From JBBQZO01 sp038207625 (lineage in GTDB: Bacteria; Pseudomonadota; Gammaproteobacteria; Burkholderiales; Burkholderiaceae_D): DNA of 64,000 nt. The stretch spans positions 1 to 64,000 of the forward strand of contig JBBQZO010000002.1 in the NCBI GenBank assembly GCA_038207625.1. The letters run 5' to 3'. This document shows, in pieces, positions 8,204 through 20,062 of this stretch. The notes under the pieces are model-generated. The model did no database searches and was not told the DNA's origin. It saw only the letters and a program-made list of their open reading frames with translations. Within the stretch, counting starts at the first letter, position 1; each line of letters starts with the position of its first letter. The position numbers and the translations under genes were made by a program.

Positions 8204-8994
8204 GGTCGTGATTGTAACGCGGCGAGCAGACGTTCGTCGCCTGATCCGGTCAGTGTCAGTTGGCAAAGGCCCAGAGTGTTGGCTGTTTGTGCGATGCGCG
8301 CATGTGGCACGAACAGATGTTGGTGTTGCATTTTCACAACAGCCGAGTCGGCGGCGGCCTGCGGCGGCTGCGCCGCGTCCAGCTGTTCAAGCAAACCGAG
8401 CAGGCCGCGCAGCGCTTCCGAGCTGGTCACGACCCAATCGTTTTGCACCATCAGCAAGGCGCGCAGGCGCGTTGCCAGCGCGTCCGTCAAGCGCGGCACG
8501 CTGCGCCGGTAGGCACACACTTGCTGCACCTCGACGCCGGCCGCCCGCAAGCCGTCGGCCATCAGCTCGCGCCCACCGTCGCCGCGCACGATCAGCGCGC
8601 GCCGTCCGCGCAAGGCGGCCAGGTCCAGGCTTTGCAGCAGATGCTCGGAATCGCTGTGCGCCGCGTCCGGCGGGCTGACGATGTGCGCGTTGGCCGGCGT
8701 GACGCCGTGCGCGCCCAGCGCCACGCGACTGCCCTCGCCCAGCACCGCCAGCGTCACGCCGGCCGGCCACTTGTCGATGCAGGCAAACGCGGCATCGATC
8801 GCGTTGGGCGACACGAAGGCCACCAGCGCAAACTGCGCCAGCTGGTCCATTGCCGCTTGCAGCGGCGCCGCATCGTCAAGCGCGTCGATTTCCAGCAGCG
8901 GCAGCAGCACCACCTCGCGGCCCAGCGCGCGCAAGCGCGCGGCCAGCGGCCCCGCCTGCGCCTGCGGGCGTGTGAGAACGACCGGTCTAGGCAT
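8200..8994 (-). CDS. hemD: Uroporphyrinogen-III synthase
   Basis: Cyclises hydroxymethylbilane to uroporphyrinogen III with inversion of ring D, the step after HemC in heme synthesis. The 264-residue protein opens with MPRPVVLTRPQAQAGPLAARL and contains the weakly conserved family landmarks VAFVSPNAIDAAF, ALIVRGDGGRELMADGL and WVVTSSEALRGL. The ATG at 8994 overlaps the hemC end by 8 bp, and its stop overlaps hemX, so hemC-hemD-hemX-hemY form one coupled operon. Length is normal. Confidence 0.93.
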   Translation of the reverse strand: MPRPVVLTRPQAQAGPLAARLRALGREVVLLPLLEIDALDDAAPLQAAMDQLAQFALVAFVSPNAIDAAFACIDKWPAGVTLAVLGEGSRVALGAHGVTPANAHIVSPPDAAHSDSEHLLQSLDLAALRGRRALIVRGDGGRELMADGLRAAGVEVQQVCAYRRSVPRLTDALATRLRALLMVQNDWVVTSSEALRGLLGLLEQLDAAQPPQAAADSAVVKMQHQHLFVPHARIAQTANTLGLCQLTLTGSGDERLLAALQSRP

Positions 8995-9970
8995 CCGGCG
9001 CGCTGTCGGGCTCGACTTTGCAGGCGGCCAGGATGGCGCTCGCGTCCTGCGCGGCCAGCAAGTCCGACACCTGCTGGCCGAGCAGGTCGGGCGCATCGGC
9101 CGGGCCACTCAGTTCGGCGCTGGCCATGCGCGTGCCGTCCGGCGTGGCCACCATCGCGCGCAAACGCATGGTGGCGCCGTCGACCGTGGCGAAGGCGGCC
9201 AGCGGAATCTGGCAGCTGCCGCCAAACACCTTCGAGACCTTGCGCTCGGCAGTAACTGCCTGCGCGGTGGCCAGGTGATTGAGCGGCGCGAGGATGGCGC
9301 GCAGGTCGATCCCGTCGGTCCGATCGGCGACGATCTCGATCGCCATCGCGCCTTGTCCCGCGGCCGGCTAGCTGGTCTCGGGTTCAAGCAGCGCAGGGAT
9401 GCGCTGCGCCAGACCGAGCCGCTTCAGGCCGGCCGCGGCCAGGATGATGGCGGCGTAGTCGCCCCTGTCGAGCTTGCCCAGCCGGGTGTCCAGATTGCCG
9501 CGCAAGGGATGGATCACCAAATGGGGAAAGCGCGCCGCGATCAGCGACTGGCGGCGCAGGCTGCTGGTGCCGACGACGCTGCCCGGGGGCAGATCGGCCA
9601 GGCTGGCGTAGTCGTTCGACACAAAAGCGTCGCGCGGGTCTTCGCGCTCGAGCACGGCGGCCAGCGCGAAGCCGTCCGGCAAATCCATCGGCACGTCCTT
9701 GAGCGAATGCACCGCCAGATCGGCGCGTCCTTCGGCCATCGCCACTTCGAGTTCCTTCACGAACAAACCCTTGCCGCCCACCTTGGAGAGCGCGCGGTCG
9801 AGGATCTGGTCGCCCCGGGTGGTCATGCCGAGAATCTCAATGCTGCACTGCGGATATAATAGCGCTAACTGATCGCGGACATGCTCGGCCTGCCACATGG
9901 CAAGGCGACTTTCCCGCGACGCAATAATTAAACGGGATGGATGTGGTAGGGCTGTTGCCTGCTGCGTCAT
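8987..9970 (-). pseudogene. hemC: Hydroxymethylbilane synthase interrupted by an in-frame TAG
   Basis: HemC polymerises four porphobilinogen units into hydroxymethylbilane. The frame opens at ATG 9970 (MTQQATALPHPSRLIIASR) and carries SKVGGKGLFVKELE, DLAVHSLKDVP and GTSSLRRQSLI. At 9370-9368 codon 201 is TAG. The frame continues without a shift as PAAGQGAMAIEIVADRTDG to the stop at 8987, 327 codons in all. The family has Leu here (S-L-P-A-x-G-Q-G-A), so TTG to TAG is a single-base change. The dipyrromethane-cofactor cysteine (FGGSCQIPL) lies after the stop, so a truncated product would be inactive. Sequence error, true mutation or suppression are all possible. Confidence 0.88.
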
Positions 9971-10132
9971 GTCGGATGCTTTCAAAACGGATTCTTTCAC
10001 TGTCGTTAACCCTAACCGGCTTATGTCAGTTATTCGCACATGCATAAGATCACAAATTTTATCATGCGTACTCTATGCAGACCGTGGCCATAAGCCTTTT
10101 GCACCAACACAAACCTCATTCTGTGGTCCATT

Positions 10133-12946
10133 ATGGTAAAACTAGAAGCTGTGCAAGAAAATCAATCCGGCGTCGACAAAGACGCCCCGCTGAAAGAAGA
10201 CATCCGTTTGCTCGGGCGATTGCTCGGTGACGTGCTGCGCCATCAGGAAGGCGACGCCGTGTTCGAAGTCGTCGAGACGATCCGCCAGACCGCCGTGCGG
10301 TTTCGCCGCGAGGCTGACGCGCAAGCGGGCGCCGATCTGTCGGTGCTGCTGAAAAAGCTCACGCGCGACCAGACCATTTCTGTCGTGCGCGCGTTCTCCT
10401 ATTTTTCGCACCTGGCCAATATCGCCGAGGACCAGCACCATATCCGCCGCCGGCGCGCCCACTTGCTGGCTGGTTCCGCGCCGCAGCAGGGCAGCGTCAG
10501 CTTCGCGCTGTCCAAACTGAAAAACGCCGGCGTGCAGGTCGATACGGTGCGCACCTTCTTCAAGGACGCGCTGATCGCGCCCGTGCTGACGGCCCACCCG
10601 ACCGAAGTGCAGCGCAAGAGCATTCTCGACGCCGAGCACGCGATCGCGCGCCTGCTGGCCGAGCGCGACCTGCCGTTGACGCCGAAGGAAAAACTGGCCA
10701 ACACCGCCTCGCTGCACGCCAAGGTCGCCACGCTGTGGCAGACGCGCATGCTGCGCTACTCGAAACTGACGGTGGCCGACGAGATCGACAACGCGCTGTC
10801 CTACTACCGCATCACCTTCCTGCGCGAACTGCCGGGCCTGTACGACGACATCGAAGGCGAGATCGCCAGCCAGTACCCCGACACGCAGAACAGCCCGGAC
10901 GCGTCCTCGTACGTGCAGATGGGCAGCTGGATCGGCGGCGACCGCGACGGCAACCCGAACGTCAACGCCGGCACCATGCAGCACGCACTGCAGCGCCACG
11001 CGACGACGATCTTCGACTTCTACCTCGACGAAGCGCATGCGCTGGGCGCCGAGCTGTCGATCTCGACGCTGATGGTGGGCGCCTCGCCTGCCCTGCTGGC
11101 GCTGGCCGACGCCTCGCCCGACACTTCCCCGCACCGCAGCGACGAGCCGTACCGGCGCGCGCTGATCGGCATCTATGCGCGCCTGGCCGCCACCGCACGC
11201 TCGCTGGGCGCCACCAACATCTTGCGCAAGGAAGTAGGTGCGGCGGCGATCTATCCGGACGCGCAAGCCTTTTCGGCCGATCTGCAAGTGCTGATCGACT
11301 CGCTGCAAGCGAACTTCGGCGCACTGCTGGTCAAACCGCGCCTGTCGACGCTCAAGCGCGCCGCCGACATCTTCGGCTTTCACCTCGCCTCGCTGGACAT
11401 GCGCCAGACGTCGGACGTGCATGAACGCGTGCTGGCCGAACTGTTCGCGCGCGCCGGCGCGCAAAACAACTACGCCGAACTGACTGAGGCGGCCAAGGTC
11501 AGCCTGCTGCTGGCCGAATTGTCCCAGCCGCGCCTGCTGTATTCGCCCTACACCGACTACAGCGAGGAGACGGCCGGCGAACTGGCGATCCTGCGCGCGG
11601 CCAAGGAAATTCGCCAGCGCTACGGCGCGCGCGCGATCCGCAATTACATCATCTCGCATACCGAAGAAGTGTCGGACTTGCTCGAGGTGCTGCTGCTGCA
11701 AAAAGAAACCGGCCTGCTTGGCGGCGCGCACGGCGAACACGACCTGATGGTCATTCCCCTGTTCGAAACCATCCCCGACCTGCAACGCGCCGCCGAGATC
11801 ATGGAGCAGACCATGGCGCTGCCACTGGTGAAGGACTTGATCGCCCAGCGCGGCCAGCTGCAGGAAGTCATGCTCGGCTATTCGGACTCGAACAAGGATG
11901 GCGGTTTTCTGACCTCGAACTGGGAACTGTACAAGGCCGAAACCCACCTGGTGACGGTGTTCGAGCGGGCCGGCGTGAAGCTGCGTCTGTTCCACGGCCG
12001 CGGCGGCACCGTCGGTCGCGGCGGCGGACCGAGCTACGAAGCGATCCTGGCCCAGCCGCCGGGAACCGTCAACGGCCAGATCCGCCTGACCGAACAGGGC
12101 GAAATCATCGCCTCCAAGTTTTCCAACGCCGACATCGGCCGGCGCAATCTGGAGTTGCTGGTGGCGGCCACGCTGGAAGCGTCCCTGATGCCGCACGCTG
12201 CCGAAGGTGGCCAACTGGCCAGGCTGACCGGCTTCGAAGACGTCATGGCCGAGCTGTCGGCGCGCGCCTACAAGGCCTACCGCAACCTGGTCTACGAGAC
12301 GCCGGGCTTTACCGACTATTTTTTCGCCGCCACGCCGATCGCCGAGATCGCCGAACTGAACCTCGGTTCGCGCCCGGCCTCGCGCAAGTCGACCCGCCGC
12401 ATCGAAGACTTGCGCGCCATTCCGTGGGGCTTCTCGTGGGGCCAGTGCCGCCTGCTGCTGCCGGGCTGGTACGGCTTCGGCAGCGCCATCGCCGGCTGGC
12501 TGGCCGACGGCTCCGAGCAGGCGGCCAAGCTGGCCACCTTGCGCGCCATGTTCAAGGAGTGGCCGTTCTTTGCTACGCTGCTGTCGAACATGGACATGGT
12601 GCTGGCCAAGACCGACCTGGCGATCGCCTCGCGCTACGCCGAACTGGTGAGCGACGTGGAACTGCGCGAGCGCATTTTCAAGCGCATCGCCGCTGAACAT
12701 GGCAGCACGCTGGCCTGCCTCGAGCAGATCACCGGCGCCACCGAACGGCTGGCCGGCAATCCGCTGCTGGCGCGCTCGATCCAGAACCGCTTCGCCTACC
12801 TCGATCCGCTGAACCATTTGCAGGTCGAACTGATCGAGCGTCACCGCGCGCTGTCGAACGATCCGGCCAAGATCGACGAACGGGTCCATCGCGGCATCCA
12901 CCTGTCCATCAACGGCGTCGCCGCCGGGCTGCGCAACACCGGCTAA
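10133..12946 (+). CDS. ppc: Phosphoenolpyruvate carboxylase
   Basis: Carboxylates phosphoenolpyruvate to oxaloacetate, replenishing the TCA cycle. The 937-residue protein shows the two active-site signatures: VLTAHPTEVQRKSIL near residue 150 with the catalytic His, and VMLGYSDSNKDGGF near residue 580. It also has GSWIGGDRDGNPNV, FHGRGGTVGRGGGPSYEAI and the conserved C-terminal tetrapeptide RNTG. It is slightly longer than the E. coli enzyme (883), mostly at the N-terminus. The ATG at 10133 starts MVKLEAVQENQSG. It is divergent from hemC with 162 bp between them. A perfect 15-bp inverted repeat follows the stop. Confidence 0.97.
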   Translation: MVKLEAVQENQSGVDKDAPLKEDIRLLGRLLGDVLRHQEGDAVFEVVETIRQTAVRFRREADAQAGADLSVLLKKLTRDQTISVVRAFSYFSHLANIAEDQHHIRRRRAHLLAGSAPQQGSVSFALSKLKNAGVQVDTVRTFFKDALIAPVLTAHPTEVQRKSILDAEHAIARLLAERDLPLTPKEKLANTASLHAKVATLWQTRMLRYSKLTVADEIDNALSYYRITFLRELPGLYDDIEGEIASQYPDTQNSPDASSYVQMGSWIGGDRDGNPNVNAGTMQHALQRHATTIFDFYLDEAHALGAELSISTLMVGASPALLALADASPDTSPHRSDEPYRRALIGIYARLAATARSLGATNILRKEVGAAAIYPDAQAFSADLQVLIDSLQANFGALLVKPRLSTLKRAADIFGFHLASLDMRQTSDVHERVLAELFARAGAQNNYAELTEAAKVSLLLAELSQPRLLYSPYTDYSEETAGELAILRAAKEIRQRYGARAIRNYIISHTEEVSDLLEVLLLQKETGLLGGAHGEHDLMVIPLFETIPDLQRAAEIMEQTMALPLVKDLIAQRGQLQEVMLGYSDSNKDGGFLTSNWELYKAETHLVTVFERAGVKLRLFHGRGGTVGRGGGPSYEAILAQPPGTVNGQIRLTEQGEIIASKFSNADIGRRNLELLVAATLEASLMPHAAEGGQLARLTGFEDVMAELSARAYKAYRNLVYETPGFTDYFFAATPIAEIAELNLGSRPASRKSTRRIEDLRAIPWGFSWGQCRLLLPGWYGFGSAIAGWLADGSEQAAKLATLRAMFKEWPFFATLLSNMDMVLAKTDLAIASRYAELVSDVELRERIFKRIAAEHGSTLACLEQITGATERLAGNPLLARSIQNRFAYLDPLNHLQVELIERHRALSNDPAKIDERVHRGIHLSINGVAAGLRNTG

Positions 12947-12956
12947 ACCGGCCACA

Positions 12957-12990
12957 CGCGCAGTCGATCCGACGCCGGATCGACTGCGCG
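12957..12990. repeat. Perfect 15-bp inverted repeat after ppc
   Basis: Arms at 12957-12971 and 12976-12990 match over 15 bp around a 4-nt loop. A T-tract is absent (TACTTGACTT follows), so it is a weak intrinsic terminator at best. It may act as a 3'-end stabiliser of the ppc mRNA. Confidence 0.6.
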
Positions 12991-13004
12991 TACTTGACTT
13001 GGCC

Positions 13005-13814
13005 ATGGTTTGTGCCAAAGTAAAACTTTACCCGCTCATCGACATCTCCGTGCGCGCGTCCACCACCCTCGTCGTCGCCGCTCTGGCGCTTGCAGACAGT
13101 CCGCTGCAGGCGTGCAGCATGCGCATGGCAGTCGAGATCTGGCCGCCCTACGTGTATCGCGACAGCGCCGCACAGCTGACCGGCCTGGACATCGCCCTCA
13201 CCCGCGCCATTCTCAAGGAAGCCGGCTGCACCCTGAACACCCAGGCCAGCCTGCCATCGCTGCGCCGCGACGTGTTGTTCCGGGAAGGCAAGATCGACCT
13301 GTTGATGGCCGCCTCGGAGACGCTGGAACGCCATCACATTGCCCGTTTCAGCATCGCCTATCGCGACGAATCGGTGCGCCTGTTCACCACCCCGGAACAC
13401 CTGCGTCAATACAGCGCACTGGACAGCTTCGAGGCCATCGTTAAACAGGGCGCACGGCTGCTCGCGCCCAATGCCGGCTGGTACGGTCCCGCCTACGCGC
13501 GCGCGCAGGACACCCTCAGGAGCGACCAGCATCTGAGTACCTTCGGCAATTTTGAACAAGGCATACGCATGCTGGCGGCCGGACGCGCCAACCTGATCAT
13601 GGGCGACGGCGCCGCCCTCCAGTACGCCGCCCGGCAAGTGGGCGTGCCCATCGTCGCGCTGCCGTACACGGTGATGCGCGGCCCGGTGCACCTGATGCTC
13701 AACCGCGTCAGCACCAGCGCAGCGGACCTGCGGCGCATCAACGAGGCCATCGCGCGCCTGTCCCAGCGCGGCGACCTGAAGACCATCCGCGCTGCCTACG
13801 GCGAGCTGCGTTAG
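13005..13814 (+). CDS. Periplasmic substrate-binding protein (SBP_bac_3 type), copy 1 of a tandem pair
   Basis: A 269-residue exported protein with an N-terminal hydrophobic stretch (ASTTLVVAALALADSPLQA) then a family-3 solute-binding fold: MRMAVEIWPPYVYRDSAAQ, LTGLDIALTRAILKEAGC, REGKIDLLMAASETLERH and AGRANLIMGDGAALQYAA. Such proteins bind polar amino acids or related ligands for ABC uptake or for sensing. No ABC permease or ATPase gene is adjacent. ATG 13005 is preferred over TTG 12999. It is a close paralogue of the next gene, sharing WPPY, LLAPxAGWYG and MGDGAAL. Confidence 0.85.
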   Translation: MVCAKVKLYPLIDISVRASTTLVVAALALADSPLQACSMRMAVEIWPPYVYRDSAAQLTGLDIALTRAILKEAGCTLNTQASLPSLRRDVLFREGKIDLLMAASETLERHHIARFSIAYRDESVRLFTTPEHLRQYSALDSFEAIVKQGARLLAPNAGWYGPAYARAQDTLRSDQHLSTFGNFEQGIRMLAAGRANLIMGDGAALQYAARQVGVPIVALPYTVMRGPVHLMLNRVSTSAADLRRINEAIARLSQRGDLKTIRAAYGELR

Positions 13815-13970
13815 CTGCCAACGCCACCAACTGGCGCAGCCGGCCCGGCGTCGCCAGCGCCGACCTGGCAGCAACGCCCAAGTGGGCAGGCGGCCTGCGC
13901 CACTGGCGGACGCAGCGGCAACTGTGGTAAATTTCCAATACAGCAACCATCCAGGCCACCAAGTCGACTC

Positions 13971-14762
13971 GTGCTCAAGCTTTATCTTTCTCTCGCCGCC
14001 TGCCTGACGACCCTGTGCGCGACGGCCGCGCCCTGCGCGATGCGCTACACGTTCGAGCAGTGGCCGCCGTATATGTATGTCGACGACAACGCGCACGTGA
14101 CGGGACTGGACGTGGCGCTGACCGAAGCCATCTTCCGCGAAGCCGATTGCGCGCTGGTGCGCACCGACGCGCTGCCACTGCGCCGGCGCGAGCTGATGTT
14201 TGCGCAGGGGCGCATCGACCTGATGCTGGCGCGCACGGAAACCACCGATCGCCAGCGCCTTGCCCGTTTCAGCCTGCCCTACCGCGATGAAGTCATCAAC
14301 CTGTTTTCCACCCCCGCCAATCTGGCGCGCATGGCGCACGTCGACGGGTTTGCGGCACTGGCGAACGGGCAATGGCGCTTGCTCGCGCCCGAGGCCGGCT
14401 GGTACGGGCAAGCCTACGCCGACGCCGGCGCCATGCTGCGCAGCGCCGGCTTGCTGAGCACCTTCGCCAGTTCCGACCAGGCGGTGCGCATGCTCGCCGC
14501 CGGGCGCGCCGACCTGATCATGGGCGACGGCGCGGCGCTGCGTTACGCGGCGCACCAGGCCGGCATCGAGATCGTCGCACTGTCCTACATCGTCAACCGC
14601 AGCGCCGTGCATCTGATGTTCAACCGCACCAGCACCAGCGAAGCGCAGCGCGCGCGCATCGACCAGGCCATCACACGACTCGAACAGCGCGCCGTGCTCC
14701 AAGCGATCCGCGCGCACTACGGCGCCACGTCGAGCACAGCGGCGCGCCCGCAACATTATTAA
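13971..14762 (+). CDS. Periplasmic substrate-binding protein (SBP_bac_3 type), copy 2 of a tandem pair
   Basis: A 263-residue paralogue of the preceding gene. It has a signal peptide (LKLYLSLAACLTTLCATAAPC) and the shared landmarks MRYTFEQWPPYMYVDDNAHV, TGLDVALTEAIFREADC, FAQGRIDLMLARTETTD, LLAPEAGWYGQAYADAGAM and MGDGAALRYAAHQAG. The start codon is GTG at 13971. The pair probably arose by local duplication and has diverged considerably. The kinase gene begins 65 bp downstream in the same direction, which makes a sensory rather than a transport role worth considering. Confidence 0.85.
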   Translation: MLKLYLSLAACLTTLCATAAPCAMRYTFEQWPPYMYVDDNAHVTGLDVALTEAIFREADCALVRTDALPLRRRELMFAQGRIDLMLARTETTDRQRLARFSLPYRDEVINLFSTPANLARMAHVDGFAALANGQWRLLAPEAGWYGQAYADAGAMLRSAGLLSTFASSDQAVRMLAAGRADLIMGDGAALRYAAHQAGIEIVALSYIVNRSAVHLMFNRTSTSEAQRARIDQAITRLEQRAVLQAIRAHYGATSSTAARPQHY

Positions 14763-14827
14763 TTAGCACAACTGACGGATCGACAACTACGCTAAAATGC
14801 CCTGTACCCCAGACTGAAAGCGCTGCG

Positions 14828-17110
14828 ATGAAGAAGTGGACGGCGGAAGCGCTCAGCATCACCGGCATGGTCCTGATACTGGCCTTGCTGGGCAGCGCAG
14901 CACTGCTGACCTGGCACACGATGACGCGCTCCGACGCCGCCATCGCACGGGTCGAACAGAGCCACCAGCAGTTGGCTTGGCTGCGCCAATTTCGCAGCCT
15001 GTTGTATCGCGCCGAACATGCACTCAAGGACACTCAGCTCGCCCCCGGCCCCAGCAGCGCCACCGAACGCGCCGACGCACTGCGCGCGATCGACCAGCAT
15101 CTGCAGCGCGCACGCGCCCTCCCCGACGATGACGGCCTGCGGCGCGCGCCGATGGCAGAACTGCAGCAACTGGCGCGCACACGCCTGCTTGACCCGGCTG
15201 CGCTGACATTCGCCGACACCAGCGCGCCCGTCCTGGCTGCCACCGAAGCGACGCTGGAGCAGGCTGAGCGCATGACCGACAACGAACACAGTGCGCTGTG
15301 GCTGGCCCAAACCGAGCAGCGCGATCAGGGCATTGCGCTGCGCAAGAGCTGCGCATTGCTGCTGCTGCTGATGGCCGGCGCGACCTGCATGACCTTGCTG
15401 CTGGTGCGCCGCGCCACGCGCGCACGCGACGCGGCGCACGCACGTGTGAGCTGGAACGAGCGGCGCTACCGCCAGCTGGTCGACACCGCGCAGGAAGGCA
15501 TCTGGCTGCTCGGCGTGGATGGCTGCACCCGACTGGCCAACCAGTGCCTGGGCCGGATGTTCGCCTGCAGCGCGGCGCAGATGATGGGGCGGCCGATGAC
15601 CGATTTCCTGCCGCTGGCAAGCCACCCGAAGCTCATGGCATTGTTTGCCCCCCACAGCGAAGGTGATAGCCGCGCTTTCGAGCTGCGCCACGAGCGCAGC
15701 GACGGCAGCAGCGCCTGGGCCAGCGTCAGCGCACGCCATGTACACGACGAGGCGGGCAAGTTCGACGGCACCTTGCTCATGCTCAGCGATATCACCGAGC
15801 GCAAACTGGCCGAGCAGCAGATCGCGCAGGCCCAGTTCGACCTGGAGGCGCGCATCGCCGCGCGCACCAGCGAACTGGCGCTGGCGATCAGCCAGTTGCG
15901 CGCCGAGGCGAACGCGCGCGCGGCCAGCGAGGCGGCGCTGTGCCTGAACGAGCAAAGACTGCAGGAAATCGTCACGATGATGCCGGTGGCCCTGTTCATC
16001 AAGGACGCCGACTCGCGCATCATATTGATGAACCAGGCGTGCGAGCAGCAATGGGGGGTGCGCTTCGCCGATATCTGCGGCACGCGCGGCAATGCCAGTT
16101 TCCCGCCCGAGCAAATCAGCAAGTTCCTCGCCGACGATGCCGCCGCCTTCGCCAACGGCGCCGCTTTGGTGACCGAAGAGCTGGCATGGGACGCGTCGCT
16201 GCAGGTCAACCGGCTGGTGCAGACGTCCAAGAAACCGTTCTACGACGCGGGCGGCAAGCCCGCCTACCTGATCGGCATCAGCGCCGACATCAGCGAGCGC
16301 AAACGCACCGAGCAGGCGCTGCAAGAGTCGCTGGCGCAGATGCGCCAGCTGTCGGCCCACATGGAGACGATCAAGGAAGACGAACGCAAACGCATCGCCA
16401 TCGACATCCACGACGAACTGGGACAAAACCTGCTGGCCTTGAAAATCGACGTGGCGATGCTGCACACGCGCACCGCCAGCCAGCATCCGCGCCTGAATGG
16501 CAAGATCACGCGCGTGCTCGGCACGCTCGATGCGACCATCGGCTCGGTGCGCAATATCATCAACGAACTGCACCCGAGCATCCTGGAACTGGGCCTGGCG
16601 GTGGCGCTCGACTGGCTGCTCAAGCAGTTCGAACGCCGCACCGGCATCGTGTGCCATCTGACGCTGCACGGCGGCGCCACCGATACCGAACTGGATCAAC
16701 GCCGCACCGACAGCGTGTTTCGCATCGTCCAGGAGGCGCTTGGCAACGTACTGCGTCACGCCGGCGCCAGCGCAGTGCAGGTGACGTTGACGCTCACGCC
16801 CCTGCACGTGGCGCTGGTGATCGCCGACGACGGCGCCGGCATGCAGCACGGTGCCGTGGCCAAGGTGACCGCCTTCGGGCTGCGCGGCATCCGCGAACGG
16901 GTCGACGCGTTCGGCGGCCAGTTTGCCATCGACAGCCGCTGGGGCAACGGCACCGCGCTGTCAATCAAGATTCCGCTGTCGAGCGCGACGCCACCGGCGG
17001 GCGGGCTTGCGCTGGCGAGCGAGATTCCGCTGTCGAGCGCGACGCCACAGGCGGACGAGCTTGCACTGGCCAGCGAGGTCGCGCCGGCCAGCGAGCCAAT
17101 CGCGACGTAA
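14828..17110 (+). CDS. PAS-containing HisKA_3 sensor histidine kinase
   Basis: A 760-residue membrane kinase. Domains in order: membrane segment 1 (ITGMVLILALLGSAALL), a periplasmic helical region, membrane segment 2 near residue 180 (CALLLLLMAGATCMTLLLV), PAS 1 from about residue 211 (YRQLVDTAQEGIWLLG), PAS 2 from about residue 373 (LQEIVTMMPVALFIKD), and the HisKA_3 box KRIAIDIHDELGQNLLALK with the phospho-His near residue 528. The HATPase_c domain follows (FRIVQEALGNVLRHAG; FGLRGIRERVDAFGG). NarL-type response regulators are the usual partners, but none is adjacent. The last 46 residues contain a recent 18-residue tandem duplication. Confidence 0.9.
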   Translation: MKKWTAEALSITGMVLILALLGSAALLTWHTMTRSDAAIARVEQSHQQLAWLRQFRSLLYRAEHALKDTQLAPGPSSATERADALRAIDQHLQRARALPDDDGLRRAPMAELQQLARTRLLDPAALTFADTSAPVLAATEATLEQAERMTDNEHSALWLAQTEQRDQGIALRKSCALLLLLMAGATCMTLLLVRRATRARDAAHARVSWNERRYRQLVDTAQEGIWLLGVDGCTRLANQCLGRMFACSAAQMMGRPMTDFLPLASHPKLMALFAPHSEGDSRAFELRHERSDGSSAWASVSARHVHDEAGKFDGTLLMLSDITERKLAEQQIAQAQFDLEARIAARTSELALAISQLRAEANARAASEAALCLNEQRLQEIVTMMPVALFIKDADSRIILMNQACEQQWGVRFADICGTRGNASFPPEQISKFLADDAAAFANGAALVTEELAWDASLQVNRLVQTSKKPFYDAGGKPAYLIGISADISERKRTEQALQESLAQMRQLSAHMETIKEDERKRIAIDIHDELGQNLLALKIDVAMLHTRTASQHPRLNGKITRVLGTLDATIGSVRNIINELHPSILELGLAVALDWLLKQFERRTGIVCHLTLHGGATDTELDQRRTDSVFRIVQEALGNVLRHAGASAVQVTLTLTPLHVALVIADDGAGMQHGAVAKVTAFGLRGIRERVDAFGGQFAIDSRWGNGTALSIKIPLSSATPPAGGLALASEIPLSSATPQADELALASEVAPASEPIAT
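16970..17077 (+). repeat. 54-bp tandem duplication in the kinase 3' end
   Basis: Two adjacent 54-bp copies (16970-17023 and 17024-17077) differ at only a few bases and encode IPLSSATPPAGGLALASE and IPLSSATPQADELALASE. The unit is a multiple of three, so the frame is kept. The duplicated segment begins at the last strand of the HATPase domain (SIKIPLSS). Confidence 0.9.
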
Positions 17111-17126
17111 CGCGTCCGCTGCGCAT

Positions 17127-17168
17127 AAAAAAAACCCGCCGGTGCGCAACGCTCCGGCGGGTTTTTTT
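17127..17168. terminator. Bidirectional terminator between kinase and rpoD
   Basis: The inverted repeat ACCCGCCGG (17134-17142) / CCGGCGGGT (17154-17162) is flanked by a long A-run on the left and a T7 run on the right. It serves both the plus-strand kinase and the minus-strand rpoD. Confidence 0.92.
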
Positions 17169-17198
17169 GTCGGCGCGCCTGCTTCGGCGCGGCCAGCT

Positions 17199-19766
<2,568 letters not shown>

Positions 19767-19994
19767 GAAGCTCTCTCCTGTCGAGGCCGAACGGCGCGCC
19801 TGCGAAGTGAATAATCTAATCCACCCAAGCCTGCAAAACGGACTCGATGGAGCGTGGTGTCGGGTGCACTGCGGGACCCCGACTAGGGACAGGCGGGCCT
19901 TTCGATCGGCACGACAAGGCGCAAAAATAGCCTCGGTGGGCGGGCGGCGATGGTCGGTGCGGCGATCAAAATGGCGTGTGTCCAGTGCGGAACG

Positions 19995-20056
19995 AAAAAA
20001 AGCCCGCTAGCAAAAACGGGCTTGAATCTATTTCTCAAAGAAGAATAGAGGAGACA
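19995..20056 (-). ncRNA. Candidate small RNA (about 62 nt) between rpoD and proQ
   Basis: A compact, self-contained transcription unit: a good sigma-70 promoter upstream, an inferred start near 20056, and a rho-independent terminator. The terminator stem AAGCCCG/CGGGCTT (20000-20006 with 20017-20023) ends in seven U. The 5' end reads UGUCUCCUCU, containing CUCC complementary to Shine-Dalgarno sequences. A 6-bp stem UCUAUU/AAUAGA (20044-20049 with 20027-20032) follows. No open reading frame fits. The start point and the RNA itself are inferred, not shown. Confidence 0.55.
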
Positions 20057-20062
20057 GATGCA

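Noticed and set aside
10142..13018. 958-codon minus-strand frame opposite ppc
   Set aside because: ppc on the plus strand has every catalytic motif; the antisense frame has no recognisable domain.
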